From positions 11,133,112 to 11,197,111 of the forward strand of contig JAEMBT020000009.1 of NCBI GenBank assembly GCA_018873245.2: a DNA stretch of 64,000 nt. The letters are read 5' to 3'. This document shows positions 1 to 12,150 of the stretch, in pieces; position 1 is the stretch's first letter, and the number at the start of each line of letters is the position of its first letter. Both the position numbers and the translations under genes were made by a program. Source of the stretch: Archegozetes longisetosus. Lineage: Eukaryota; Arthropoda; Arachnida; Sarcoptiformes; Trhypochthoniidae. The notes beneath the pieces are model-generated. The model ran no database searches, had not been told where the DNA came from, and was given only the letters and a program-made list of their open reading frames with translations.

Positions 1-106
1 ATAAGTGACCCATAGTATAATGGAAGCAAACTTCCAAACAGTACTATATAGTCTCAACTTAGTTGAACCTGAACCTGATAAATGATAATCAAATGATATT
101 TTGGTA

Positions 107-813
107 TTAAGAAATATTAATTAAATAGAAAATCAGACTTTTGAGTAGAAATGATTCGATAGGTATCCAATAGACTTCAAAAAGATGAGAATAACAATTA
201 ACAGTTGATTTAGTGGAAGTGAGAATTAAACTGATATGAATTAGGAAGGATGATAAAACGAAAGTAGTCATCATAGCAACCCAAACACTTATATCGAATG
301 GTTTTAATATAGCCATTTGAGATAATTTCAAGTTGTTTCTAGTTAGGAAAGTGACTGGACTGTATAAATAAGGTGTTGTAAAGTCTACAACAGTTGATCT
401 TTCATCATTTAGAGATAAATCTCCTAAAGCTATATCTGCTCTACCATATATCACATCACCAACCATTCCAGTCCACGTCCCATTTGGTAACTTATTTCCC
501 CACATATTATTTGCGTAAATTGAACTCCACGTGAAGTTAAAATATTGCGATAAAGTCGAGATTAGTTTGAAATCAATTCCATTTGTAATACGATGGTTAT
601 GAAAATTGCAATTTCGATTACAATCATAAGCTTTATCAATAGGTTGAGTGTAAAAATAAGGCACACGCTATTTGAGGAAATGTGTCTGTTACATACAAAT
701 ACTATAATCTTTTTATAACTTACGGGATAATTAGCTGATACAACTAAATGTTGACCGTGAAAATCAAGCTTCATCTTAACGAATTCTGAAACCAATCTGA
801 ATCCGCTTTCAAA
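107..813 (-). CDS. Ionotropic receptor (iGluR-like chemoreceptor), internal fragment
   Basis: Two exons of a variant ionotropic glutamate receptor are visible, and the gene continues beyond the left edge. The upstream exon (about 728-813) ends in LVVSANYP before a gtaagt donor. The next exon starts after an AG at about 671 in the same phase and gives RVPYFYTQP. This is the start of the ligand-binding S1 lobe, whose family pattern is a small G-x-x-L-x-V-x-x-x-x-x-P-P-x strand. It continues through MVGDVIYGRADIALGDLSLN and STVVDFTTPYLYSPVTFLTR, the classical iGluR S1 end, into a first membrane helix (around ISVWVAMMTTFVLSSFLIHI). After SLFEV-like residues the reading runs into a stop at 107, so a further donor near 125 is likely. 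The pore loop and S2 lobe would lie outside the window. IRs are cation channels of chemosensory dendrites. The subfamily cannot be named from this piece. Confidence 0.8.
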
Positions 814-814
814 C

Positions 815-2095
815 TTTCAGTTTCGATGAAATTCTATTCATTTATTTATACGTGAATCAATACTTAATAATGATAATAGTTTAATAAAGAGAAAGATAAC
901 TTTTTCTGCATAACAACAACATGCATGTTATGTAATGAATATGTAATATTTATTGACATAACAAGGAAATGTTAAGAAATTTCATCATACTCGACTTAGT
1001 AAACATTAAACTTTACTCAAATTAAATTTTTCTTTACAAATTTATTCCATACATTTAAAGAAATTTCAATTAAGTTCTGTGATGCAAAAAAATTTTGAAT
1101 CTTAGAGATTTTTATTGACATAAATTTCAAGTTTAAGAAAATTTAACCACGAAGCCAGGAGGCCAAGGAGGGCAAACTCCTTCAACTTCTATAAATATTA
1201 AAAAATCATTTAAATGTATTTTTCATATAGAAATTAAATTTAACTAATTAAAAATAAAAATTATGGTTAACAGACAATCGCCACGATGAAAACTTTGATC
1301 TAGCTGAATTTAACACAAGGCATAACCTAACCTACTTTTGCCCCCTGGCTCGAAATTTTCTGGCTTCATCACTCAAATTCATTTAGTAGTACAGAGGAAC
1401 TTTGTTATAACAAATACAATTGAGAGCTTGTTTACTGTTTTTCTACAATAGAAGCGTACTCTATATAAGTTGATATTGATTTCTCTTTAAGTTTTATAAA
1501 CAGATGTCATATACTTAGGCGTGAAAAAAGTAGAGGTTACCGGCCAATCTTGACCTAAACTTCAGAGCAATTTTCAGTTTAAACTTGGGTTGATTTATTT
1601 GAAATTAGGTTTATACAAAATTTTACAAAAGTCTTGGTTGTTATTAAAAATTTCTTCTATATAATAAGATAGTATTTTTTGATTGAATTTTTAGTCACAT
1701 TTTAACATTTCATAAATAATAAAGAATAAAAAACATCTATATGGAATATTTAGCGTAAACAGGCAACAATTTTAAAATTTTTAACAGACACATGTTTGTA
1801 CAAAAGGATTTGCAGCTTTTCCGGTTCACGCCGAAAGTGTGACTCTCTACGATCTTTTTCAGTTTTTCGCAATACCTCATACTGTAAGTATACTTAAGAA
1901 AATTGAATTACAAAACAGTACTCAAACTAAAGATACTAAAGAATCTGAGTGTGATATCAATAATAGACTTTTGACTGTATTACCATAAACTCATTTGCAG
2001 ACATTTCGCAATAAAATTATTCATCTAAACGAAATATTGAACTAATTAAAATAATAATTTTATCAGTGATTAGCCATTTGGTCGAATTCATATAC
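815..2095. repeat. Gene-free stretch with a possible MITE
   Basis: No coding exon was recognised. Within it, 1147-1372 is bounded by imperfect inverted ends: CACGAAGCCAGGAGG on the left and CTGGCTTCATCACT on the right, with GCCCCCTGGC just inside. They resemble the GTAGCCAGGGGG ends of the hAT-type element at 58036. This is probably an old non-autonomous element. The remainder is plain AT-rich sequence. Confidence 0.3.
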
Positions 2096-2109
2096 AAGCG
2101 TTCCTATCT

Positions 2110-2895
2110 AGACCTGTACATCGGGCCCAAAACTCCCGGCCCGACCCGACCGACATTTTATGTTCGTTTGTACGACCTGATCCGACCCGAAAGCTGAAGA
2201 AGGCTGGCCCAACCCGACCCGAACGAGAATTAAAATTGCTAAACAGGTAAAGCTTAATCAGTTTATTGATTAAGTTAGTTGTGGTCTGCATTACATTCAT
2301 AAAAAAATGGACACAATATGAGAAATCTTGTTTTTTAGAGTATTCAATAATTTTTCATTAATCTTTCTGAGAATATCATATAGTCTGTTGTTTTCAATAG
2401 ACAAAGACCTCATCTTCTGGTAATTAATTTTAATTGAACTCAGATGATCATATCATGAATCCCGTCTCACTCCTGTCATATTTTTCAATGTAATATCTAT
2501 TTGATTTTGAAATCCTGACTGTTTAGCCACTTTCTCCAAAGCATTACAGTTTTCGATCAATTCATTTATTGAATTTATTCCATTGCATTCATCAATAACA
2601 TGTTCTTGGACTGAATTCATATTATGAGAGAGACATCATATCCATAAAATATCTTTAAATGCAAGCTTCATTGCTGAAGGTTTATCCGCTACCATAATGA
2701 TACTATCTCAAACATATTTTTCGGAGCTGTATTCTTCAAAAATATAAAACATTTTGAAATAAATTTCGGGCCGACTCGTCCAACCCGACCCGGTCCGACA
2801 TTTTATGACACCCTGTACGACCCGAACGAACCCGAGATTTTTAGCTCAAATCCGATCCGAACGAACCCGACCCGAGTCCGGTGAACAGGTCTATT
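2110..2895 (-). mobile_element. Decayed hAT transposon with CCCGA-rich blocks
   Basis: Two G+C-rich blocks made of repeated CCCGA/CGACC words (about 2125-2225 and 2767-2893) flank an AT-rich centre. Read on the minus strand, the centre contains a broken hAT transposase segment. A piece like LAFKDILW at about 2650 matches the H-x-L-N-L-x-L-K-D region. INELIENCNALEKVAKQSG (2585-2520) corresponds to the helical stretch before the R-W-N-S motif, here degenerated to VRRDS. Stops interrupt it. Arrays of short G+C-rich words near the ends are common in hAT elements, where they act as transposase sites. I could not define terminal inverted repeats or a target duplication. The short open frame over the left block is only a translation of the repeat. 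Confidence 0.5.
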
Positions 2896-4208
2896 CCTAT
2901 CTATAAATATTTAACTTTACTATAAGCAAACCTAATTTTAATAACTATTTTATGCAAATAACTTAGTCAAAGAATATTAAAATGGTAAGATTTACTGTTT
3001 TATAACGAAGCATTATCAGTATATATAGTGATATAATTAATAATATGATTTTAAGGGAAATTTTCAGAACACTTAGACGATTATGAGTGAGTTGCGGAAT
3101 AGTACCATAGCCAAGAATCAAGATAAGTGATGGAAAAATTGAATATTTCAACAAAAATGACATAAGTTTCTAGCTTAAATTAGATTAATTTTGTTATTTA
3201 TTGTATCTTTAAGTTAATTTATCTCTGTACAGACTTAAAAAATAGCTAAATTGTAAAATTATTTTTGTAAAGATTTGATTATTTGAACGCTTCGAAAATG
3301 TTGAGTTAGCTTCTTCTCCTGTACTGTTATCTTTGCTGTTAGATCAAAGTTTCATTTAGAGAAGTACATCATCTATGTTTCTCGATATGAAAAAACTCAG
3401 GTAGGTTCATCTTATAAATTCGGGCAATGGCATTCGGACAAATGTAATTCGGCCAAATGTAACTTGGCCAAACGAAACATAACCATTGAATACTATACCA
3501 GTAGGTCAAACTATACTTCAAGTGACCAATAATAATGAGTAGCTCCAATATAGTTTCACGTCTTATTTACACAAGTATTTTGTCCGTTATATCTGTTGAC
3601 TAAATTAAATTAATTATAAAAAGTCTTAGTTTAAATCAAAAACTTTCAGTTGAGTTAATATCAGGCATTCATTATAGTACCGTAACGAATAGTTAAATAA
3701 GATATAATTAAACAAATATAACCATATTTTAACAACTCTATATCTGCATTCACTCAAAAGCTAACTTTACAAATCTTAATATTGACTTCCATACATTTTA
3801 TCTATTGTGAATAATTTTACTTAAAGCACGCTCAAATGAGCTGACTATTTCTGAAAATGAAACATTTACTAACATTCTAAATGATCTGATCATAACCAAG
3901 CGCTACTTTTGTTCTTAATATCACTTATTGACGATCATTTTGATAAAATGTTCAAAACTAGACTCTTAAACATTATGATTTATCATGAAAATGTTTTAAA
4001 AACTTCTGCAGTAACTGTTCGTTTTATAGTTTGATATAAAAGTTTGATAGTCAGCGAAAGGATACAATAGCGCCTCATATCGTCAGTTTAGTGCAAACAT
4101 AAAAGTAAACTAAACTTGAAATCTGTCACGTTTTCAAGCAAAACAGTGTCCAAAAATGTATTAAATTTGATTTAACAAAATAAACCAACAGATTATTAAA
4201 TAAAAACA
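2896..4208. other. Gene-free stretch
   Basis: No gene or RNA was recognised. Around 3420-3480 there is a small set of ATTCGGCCAAATG-type words in direct and shifted copies, similar in style to the repeat at 5214-5312. The rest is AT-rich and holds the 5' flank of the SRRD gene. Confidence 0.3.
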
Positions 4209-5096
4209 ATGTCGATAAGTGATATGAGTAGTGATGGATTTATTATGGTCAACAATAGAAACCGAAGAGTAAGAAGAAAATATAAAATAAAAAACAATTC
4301 ATTTATCAATCAATTTAGTATTGATAATAATAATATTAATATAAATAATGAAAATATAATGCAAACTATTGATTTATGTATTAAGCAACTACATCAAAGT
4401 GGTTATATAAACAAAGTTTCTCATTCATTCAAACACTGTCTAACCCAAAAGAATGTTAACTCAATTGAAGATGAGTTGCACTTAAGAAACACTAACTCAA
4501 TAGAAGATTACTTTCACTCAATAACATGTTACGGTTTGGGTAATTTTACATCAAGTCGTTCAGCTATTTATCAACTATCACTGCTACAAATAATAAGAGA
4601 ACTAACTAGATGCAAAAAAGTTGATATATACGATCCAATATTTACAGAAGATGAAATTCATATATTAACTAATAAACTTTCTATTCAAGTTATTCAAGTG
4701 AACCAACAGTGTAGACACTCAGTTGATGATAAGGTATTATTTTTTATGCCTCATTGCGATAAATCTTTATTTAACAATCTACTATGGTCAAATTGGGATC
4801 CAAACAAACTAAACAAGATCTACATATTTGGAAACAGCTTCACAAATATGTTAGAAACAATAATCTCAGAAAGAGTGGCCTCGCAATCATTTAGTTACTT
4901 ATATAACATAACCCATAAGTTTGATGGCGCTCTCATTGAATGTTCAGTTGAAAACGATTTCGATTATAAAGACATCTTTAATGACTTATCGATTCATGCG
5001 TTTAACAAACAACACATTAATGATGAACTATTAAAACAATATTATAATAATCAGCAGCCATTATATAGTTATAAAGAAAGCGGAGATCTTTTATAA
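4209..5096 (+). CDS. SRRD: SRR1-like domain protein
   Basis: Single-exon frame of 295 residues. The first 80 or so residues are basic, Asn-rich and probably disordered. The SRR1 domain then begins at about residue 112 with the signature CYGLGNFTSSRSAIYQLSLL. It continues with VDIYDPIFTEDEIHIL, the FFMPHCDKSLFNNLLWSNW block around residues 185-205, and IYIFGNSF. These match the family order (GLG-N, YDP-F, MPHC-K-LY-NLLW-NW, GNSF). SRR1 was found as a plant phytochrome and clock regulator. In animals and yeast (BER1/SRRD) the protein is linked to heme metabolism and microtubule stability, with no defined enzyme activity. The start is the first ATG after a stop-rich leader. A candidate poly(A) signal ATTAAA lies about 50 bp after the stop. 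It converges with MED1, with 213 bp between the stop codons. Confidence 0.85.
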   Translation: MSISDMSSDGFIMVNNRNRRVRRKYKIKNNSFINQFSIDNNNININNENIMQTIDLCIKQLHQSGYINKVSHSFKHCLTQKNVNSIEDELHLRNTNSIEDYFHSITCYGLGNFTSSRSAIYQLSLLQIIRELTRCKKVDIYDPIFTEDEIHILTNKLSIQVIQVNQQCRHSVDDKVLFFMPHCDKSLFNNLLWSNWDPNKLNKIYIFGNSFTNMLETIISERVASQSFSYLYNITHKFDGALIECSVENDFDYKDIFNDLSIHAFNKQHINDELLKQYYNNQQPLYSYKESGDLL

Positions 5097-5213
5097 ATAT
5101 TGTTAAGAAAATTATTTAATTCATTGTAAATATCATCATATATATAATTAAAATGTTATTCAATTGTTTTAATTAACTTAAGACACATTAATATATATAT
5201 TAATATATGTTGA

Positions 5214-5325
5214 GCCGAATGGTCACTCGCGAAGTGGTCTGAGTGGCCATTCGCCGAACGATCATTCGCTGACTGGTCTTCATCGAGTGACCATTCACTG
5301 AACGGTCACTCACTCAGCTGAACCG
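5214..5325. repeat. Short inverted and direct repeat of GGTCACTC/GAGTGACC words
   Basis: About 110 bp built from alternating orientations of one word: GAATGGTCACTCGC, GAGTGGCCATTCGCC, GAACGATCATTCGC, GAGTGACCATTCAC and GAACGGTCACTCAC. The array can fold on itself. Its left part lies between the SRRD and MED1 stop codons and its right end runs over the MED1 stop codon (TCA at 5310-5312 on the plus strand). Confidence 0.7.
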
Positions 5326-8300
5326 ACCAACGCTTCATCCATCAGTTCATCGTCAATGTCAGCGATATGATAAGGCGATGGTCTTTGAATTGAACTATTA
5401 GTCGAATGATTTGATGGGGATGTGACTGAACCGAATGAGGTGCCAGTTATAGCACTCAATGGCAATGCAGGGGTTGTATTACTGAGTGGTGGCGTAATAC
5501 TACTCGAGATGGGGGACTGAGACGATTTGTTAGGGCTTTGAGATCCATTGAGACCACTTGAACGCGATGTCGACGACGAAACTGCTTCACTTGTACTTCG
5601 TATTGGCTTTTCTTGTCCTGTCGTGTCGTCTATAACTAGACCATCTACTTCTTCCTCTTCATTCGCATTCACTTTCTTACTCTCAGACACGTCAAGACTT
5701 TCCCGTCTCGATTGTGTGACTGCTGTCCCGCTGTCGACACTTTCCATCTGCTCAACTCTTGCGTTGTCCGAAGTCGAAACTTCATTGAAGGTATCGTTTG
5801 CTGAGACTGTACTACACATTTCGGCTGAAGCCATTGCTGTCGAACCCGTTGGCCGACATTCTTGTGCTGATTCACTCGAATCGATAGCAGCTGATGACGG
5901 GTTTTCACATTCACTATTGACCTCAAGGCTGGCACTTCCACCTTCACTTTCATCATCAATAGCTTCAGTGGGTATGAGAGGAGGAGGATTTTGGAAGGGA
6001 TCGGATAACAGTGTCATCTCTGCTGGAGAGCTCGGAGTGCTGGTCGAAGCCTTAACGTCACTACTACTACTGACTCCTGCTTTTTCAATATTATTCTCAC
6101 TCAAAGGCTCTAAATCACGAATCATATTGTTATTACTAATATTAGCGCTATTTCTGTCAACTTTATCCGAAACTCCTGAATCACTAGTCTCTTGCTGTTG
6201 AGCCCAACTCGACAGAAGTTTGTCCATATTTTCAGTTTCGTTGACTGAAAGAGATTTAGAATAATTTGGTTTATTGGACTGAACTGTCGAAGTGGTGGAA
6301 GCGGGCAATTGCGAGGTTATATTACCGGTAGAAGCACTTAAACTTCTAGAGTAAACAGGAAGGGGTAGAGTGGCGCTATCGAATTTGGAATAAACTGCTG
6401 GTCGAGCAGGTTCCCCAACGGTTTTACTACTGATATTACTCGAGATATTACTCGAGATATTACTAGAAATATTACTCGAAGTATTACTTGACATATTACT
6501 CGACATATTACTCGATCCACTCTCGCTTTGACCCACTTTTGTCGTTGAGCTAGGCTCTGAACCTGGTTTCATTTTCTCCCCCAACATCTTATTTACTCCC
6601 AAGTTCTTATTCCCTATCTTCACATTGACCCTATCCGTAAATGAGTTCTTCTGGTGCGAAACATTACCACTACTGGCACTTCCTTTTGGCGAAATTGTTG
6701 GTCCGCTCGGATGTGTCGAACTCGAAACACTTGCTGGTGATTTGTTGGCTCCAGCGGTCACTTTCATGTTTGTACTCATTTGTCGCTTTAGCGAAGAATT
6801 CGGAGAAACCGAACTAGTAGTAGAAGTAGTAGTAGTCGAAGGCGTAGAAGAAGTAGGTGTCAGACGAGCGTTGGCCGAAGAGTTGTTTTTTGGCAGTTTT
6901 GGAATTGTGAATTTGGAAGTAGATGTGTTTTTGAACAGACCAGTACCTCCAGGCCCGATCTTATTACTGCTTTCAACGCCTGATAGCTTTGTCTTTGTTA
7001 TACTCATTTTGAGCGGACCGCCTGAATTGCTCTGTTTTATTGTGAACTGATCCGAACTTCTTGAATACTTTGTCTTTGATTCTGCCAGTTTGCCGCCTCC
7101 GCTCTGAGCCGCTTTTGGACCAGATGTCGTGTCCGGCCTACTCGTTGAAAGTGAACTACTTTCAGGTCTTCCGCTTTCGTTCGCACCACCGCTTTGTCCT
7201 GGAACAAAACCAGTTGCGTCTGCGTTCTGTCTCAATCGATCCACAACCGCTGTCAGAGAACTTTTACGAGAGATCTTTGCGAGTTTTCCAGATTGTTTCG
7301 ACTCAAGTTTCGATGAGGTCACCGAAGATGCCGCCAAAGAGGATGACGCACCTGATGATAGTGAAGGTGACAGCGATGAAGAAGACGAGACCGCCATTGA
7401 AGACGAGCCAGACTTTGATGAAGAGAGTGATGAGGTCGAAGATATATTACCTGATTTTTGTTTGAGTCCTCCAATTATCTGAGATTTAGTGTGATCTTTG
7501 ATTCTTCCAGGGATAATCCACTTTTCGAATTCGATGTTTTCGACTTCGAAGCTTTAAATGATAATCCTTTTGGTGATTGAGATGGTGTCACAGTTCCACT
7601 GCTATCAGAATCTGATCCTTTCGGCGAAACGTTATACCCCTGTCTTTGGTTTTTAAGCATTGATGAAAGCGTCGAATTCTTCTCCAATTTATTCGCGACG
7701 CTTTTCGAAACTTTCGGCTCATTGCCACTCGTTGACGAAACATTGGCACTGATCAAAGACTTCTTTCCAGTGCTCGATATTTTCATAACAGTTTGTGAAG
7801 ACGATGGACTTGTACTTGTTGGAATCATTTTAATGTTCACGTTTGGGACCACAGGTTTCGATGTATTCCCCATTTCCATGAAAGATAGCGAAGAAGAGCT
7901 CACGTCACCAATCGACCCGACCATCGGCGGCGGCATCATTGATGACTCTGAAGTGATGACCGAGTTGACATTCCTGCCAGTGGTAGAGGTAGCACAAGTG
8001 GCCGATGCTTTCAAACTGTCTACACTTTCGGCGCGTTTTCGTTTGCGCTCTTTCTTGGCGTTTGCGGTGAAGTCTCCGATGTCATCACTATTGCCTATGA
8101 TCCCTGATCTTTTATTTTCCTGGCCACTTTCTATTCCAGCGCTCGAACATCGCCGACCATCACCTGAGCTCTTATTAACTGTTTTTGAAAGCTTAATATT
8201 ATTTAAACTGGTTTTCTTCATATTATTATCCGAACCAGAAATTCCAATAGAGTCTTTATTCAATAAAAACTTAGAAAAATCGTCTTTTTGATGCAAATCT

Positions 8301-11300
8301 TCTAACGATTTAATGATTCTCTGCTGTTCATCATGCCCTTCATCTCCTGCACTACTCATATCATCGCTCCCATCACTTTTCATTCTTTTGGTTGTCCGTT
8401 TGGTGGCAGCTTTAGCTGAAATCAAGGTTTGATTCAAACCCATAGTGAGCGGGCCCTTAATATCACTCATGACTCCATCGCCACCGGTCTCCCCATAAAT
8501 CGGCAAATCATTAGGAGCAAAATCGTTAAACTCATTCTGTGGCGTTTGACCGGTTTGAAAAGGAAGTCTTTGAGTTAGAAACGGATATGCAGGTGGAGCG
8601 TCGCCAATATTGGTAGGAGTTGTGGCACCAGACATGTTCATTTCTTGTTTTATATCATTGAACGAAGCTGTGGAGGAGGGCGTAGAAGAAGGACAATTAT
8701 TTGGAGTCTCAGAGCCCCATAAATAACCACTATTTCCATCAGCAGCCATACAATCGTCGGGTAACTCGCGACTGAAGTCGTCATCACTTAATTTTCTTTT
8801 AGGGCTTTTACCCGTAGAACTGGCAGGACTTCGGGTTATATTATCGTTAGTAGCTTTTCGTTTCCGTTGCTTTTTAGGTTTTGGCTGCTGTTGTTGTTGC
8901 ATATATTGCATTTGTTGGTGTAGTTGAAACTGTTGTTGAAGTTGTTGCTGTTGCTGTTGTTGCTGCTGTTGTTTAAGTAAATTCAGAGCCATTTGTGAAT
9001 TAGCGGCTGGAATGTCACTTAACATACTCATTAGCATAGCGTTATGTTTAGATTGTTGTTGTCCTCCTTGTTGAGACTGTTGTTGAATCATTTGTTGTTG
9101 TTGATGGAATTGTTGTAAAGTCATCTGTGGTCTATTGTTATTGTTTTGCATACCCTCTTGGCTTAGATGCTGCTGTTGTTGCAATTTCTGAGCATAAAAT
9201 CGTTGCAGGTTTTGTTGTTGACCTTGGAGTTGATTATTTGATTGCATAAACTGTTGGTTAAGTTGTTGTTGTAGCTGTGTGGCCGAACCGTTGCCGTTGT
9301 ATTGTTGCAATTGTTGTGATAAATACGAAAGAGAAGGCTGTCGTCCGCCCAGAGTTGAGTCCAAATTACCGTTGGTTGAGTTTAGGGAAGAAAAATAGAG
9401 CTCATTTTGATTCTGCATTTGTGCCGCTTGTTCTTTAGCCATTTGCTCCTTCAGAGCCGCTGCTCTTTCTTTGCATCTATTGATTATTGAACGCATCGTC
9501 ACCGGTATTGATAAACATCTAAAAGATTTAAGAATAAGTTGTGATCTAACATTTATTTAGTTAATGCTCTACCTTTGCATCACTTTAGAGGCATAATCAT
9601 CAGAACAAAAAGATGAAAGACTACTAGTCGGATAAAGTTTACATTTCACATTTGTTACATCGCGCAGATCCAAATCTACTGTCGCTAATGATTCTTCAGT
9701 TGGGTGCTCGAATTGGATGTTTATGTTAGACATTGAGGTTGTCGTCACTTCAAATATGTTCGTTATGTCCTCTGAAATTCATGAGAAATACATAGAATCA
9801 CATCTTCAAAATTGTGATCAATTGACAGCTAACTCATAACATGAAAAACTAGAATTGATCAATCGTTAATACCTGGTTTAGTAGTTTGTCTAATAAAGCT
9901 GCCAATAATAACATTAAACAAAACTTGTTGTCTTAGATGAACCAGAATTCTTGGAACATGTGTCGGATGTGTAATTGGAATCGATGTGATGACAACGCCG
10001 TCCAACTTATCGCAGCTTTCGTTCAGATGGTAGCAATGCTGTTGATCGGGAAGTTTTACGTAATAAGGACTGTTAGAAGATTGTGATATAGATTGAGAGC
10101 TAAACAGTTGTTTGGCAATTAAGTTAATAAGTGGTTCGCGTTTATTAATCAGTTCGTAACTGAACTCAATAGTGGTGACTGCAGTTATTTTCCTTAATAT
10201 ATCAATTGATGTGACGAGTGGTTTTTGCAGTTTAAGGACAAAACATGCCGGCAATTGTGTGCTGTTCAAGTTGGTCAATGCTGAAAATTGCGGCAGATTT
10301 TTGCCTTCTGGTGTTTTCAATGTATTTATTAGTGACTCGTGTTGTAGTCTATGAGATGATGAACTTTCAATACAAATTGTTGCTGAATATCCCAGTTTCT
10401 TTTCCAAAATCACTAAAATTAATATAACCGTTATTTTCAATTTAGCTATTTTTAAATCTTATATTAATTTAAATTAAGCTCAAGCCAAGTAATAATAATA
10501 TCAAATCAGTTAAAAATGCAACTCATAATCACCATCAACAGTGAGAGGCAATGAAGACTTTGTGGACACATCTATTAAATCATAAGGAGGGACAAAATAA
10601 GTCAACTTCATCGGGTGCCCGCCTTTGCGAGGCTCCAAAATTCCAACTGGAGACTTATGAACCAAATTGTTTATATCATTGATTTGATGACTAATTTGGA
10701 ATAAAAATAACTCAGTTAGTCAAATAGTGATGTTACAATTGATCAAAAACGCATACTTTTGAAGTTCAGCCAAACTCGACAAATCGGTTTCCAGTGCATG
10801 AAGAGCGAGATACGCTTTAGTTTTATTTTTCCTATAAATTGAATTGATTTTAGACTGAAATGGTTGTTATAAAAAGACTTACTTATCGGCATTTATCTGG
10901 TAAATAGCAGAAAGTCCTTCAAGGTGTTTAGTGAACTCAACGAAATCTCCTTTTTGTAAGACTTCTGTCAATTCTGGACAACTCTATTATATGAATAAAT
11001 CCATATTAAACCAATGTCAACATTTTTTAGTAATAAATATAAATAAATCTCATGTTAATATTGTTTTGATAATTAATTACCACAGCGTCTGCCTGATGGG
11101 CAACTTTGCAGTCGAGGACGTGTCCAGTAGACAACTCTAGTAAGATCTCCACATAATACATCTCCGAGTGAACAAAACACTCGACTCCTTTTGAACTTGA
11201 CGTCAAACTAAACTTAAGACCTAACTGTCTGCAAATAGTTTCCAATCTGTCAACCATGGACTGAAAAGAAGTGACACGAATGCTCTTCTGAATGGTGTCC

Positions 11301-11578
11301 AAACACTTCTGCAACTGATTTCTTTCGTTTATGTCAATGATATGTCTTTTTTCATTGAGGGCCTGCTTCATTAATTTTGATAATTCTGTCCATGACTTCA
11401 TTTGATTAGACTTTGAATGCAACTTTTCCATCAAATTTGACAGATTCTCCTCGCTCGATTCACATTTGCCAACACTTTTCTCGTTTTCAACACTAATGTT
11501 GCCATTAATTGAATCCATTATTCGTTGGGTTGTGTTTACTATTGATTGGTTTTGTATCAAAACATTCGAAGCCATCAT
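5310..11578 (-). CDS. MED1: Mediator complex subunit 1
   Basis: Large Mediator subunit that links activators, especially nuclear receptors, to RNA polymerase II. I read seven exons: 11578-11081, 10983-10883, 10831-10757, 10690-10533, 10412-9873, 9771-9573 and 9518-5310. All phases agree with family motifs: [20 protein letters not shown] and KVAHQADAV in exon 1, [16 protein letters not shown] in exon 2, [13 protein letters not shown] in exon 3, [16 protein letters not shown] in exon 4, [13 protein letters not shown] in exon 5. The long tail starts with polyglutamine (about 8885-9420). It then has [10 protein letters not shown]-like basic stretches and Ser-rich disorder, the conserved patch [11 protein letters not shown], and the acidic end [14 protein letters not shown], equivalent to the DDDLMDVALIGN end of human MED1. 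Without the break the product is about 1,920 residues. The tail switches frame between about 7475 and 7547, by an unseen intron or an indel. It is divergent from TOMM7. Confidence 0.9.
8885..9420 (-). repeat. CAG/CAA-rich polyglutamine tract in MED1
   Basis: On the plus strand this is a run of TTG/CTG triplets, coding on the minus strand for several glutamine blocks of up to about ten residues separated by Leu, His, Met and Asn. CAA and CAG are mixed, so it is an interrupted repeat and less likely to be highly unstable. It sits just after the folded N-terminal half of MED1. Confidence 0.85.
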
Positions 11579-12150
11579 TCATTCAGTTCGTTTCATTTGT
11601 TGTTTGTGTTTATCTGTTATTGAATTTATAAATTATTTTCAATAATCCAAATAATTTTAAGTTAATTTTCATCTAAAATTTAAATAAAAAATAGTGGAAA
11701 CAATTATAAAGAAATTAATAATAAAGAAAATAGTTATGAATAATGAGACAAAAACAAACTTAAATAAGAAAAAAAACTAGAAATAAGTAAAAAAAGACAA
11801 AAAAATAATTATAAAAGAATAAGAGAAAACAAACTTTAGATAAATAGATGGAATCATTATGATTGTAAGACAAATAACCAAACAAATAGACAATTAATTT
11901 CAAATTGAAACTCTTGTAAAAATGATTTATTTTAATTTTCAATTAATGACAATTACTTCGCACCATATTGGTGACAAAAACAATCTTATTTTTACGTAAA
12001 TTACGTCTTATTTTTACACGCATTACGTCTTCTATTATCGCGTTTTGATTTAGTCACGCTTTATGCGACCGTTTCATCTAAATTGAATTGAATTTATATA
12101 TTATTCAATAATTATAAGTAATAAATAGATAAATAATAAATTTCAAAGCA
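11579..12150. promoter_or_regulatory. Shared divergent promoter region of MED1 and TOMM7
   Basis: The 572 bp between the two start codons must serve both genes. Next to TOMM7, 11995-12070 has three ACGTC-type boxes in a row: TTACGTAA followed by TTACGTC, then ATTACGTC, each near a TTATTTTTAC word. Further on are CGCG and GTCACGC. TTACGTAA/TTACGTCA-like boxes are known CREB/ATF and related bZIP sites. The function here is inferred. The MED1 side is A-rich low-complexity DNA. Confidence 0.35.

Noticed and set aside
5548-8291. Long plus-strand frames (up to 217 codons) opposite MED1
   Set aside because: They are antisense shadows of the Ser-rich, stop-poor MED1 tail; the minus strand has the conserved motifs.
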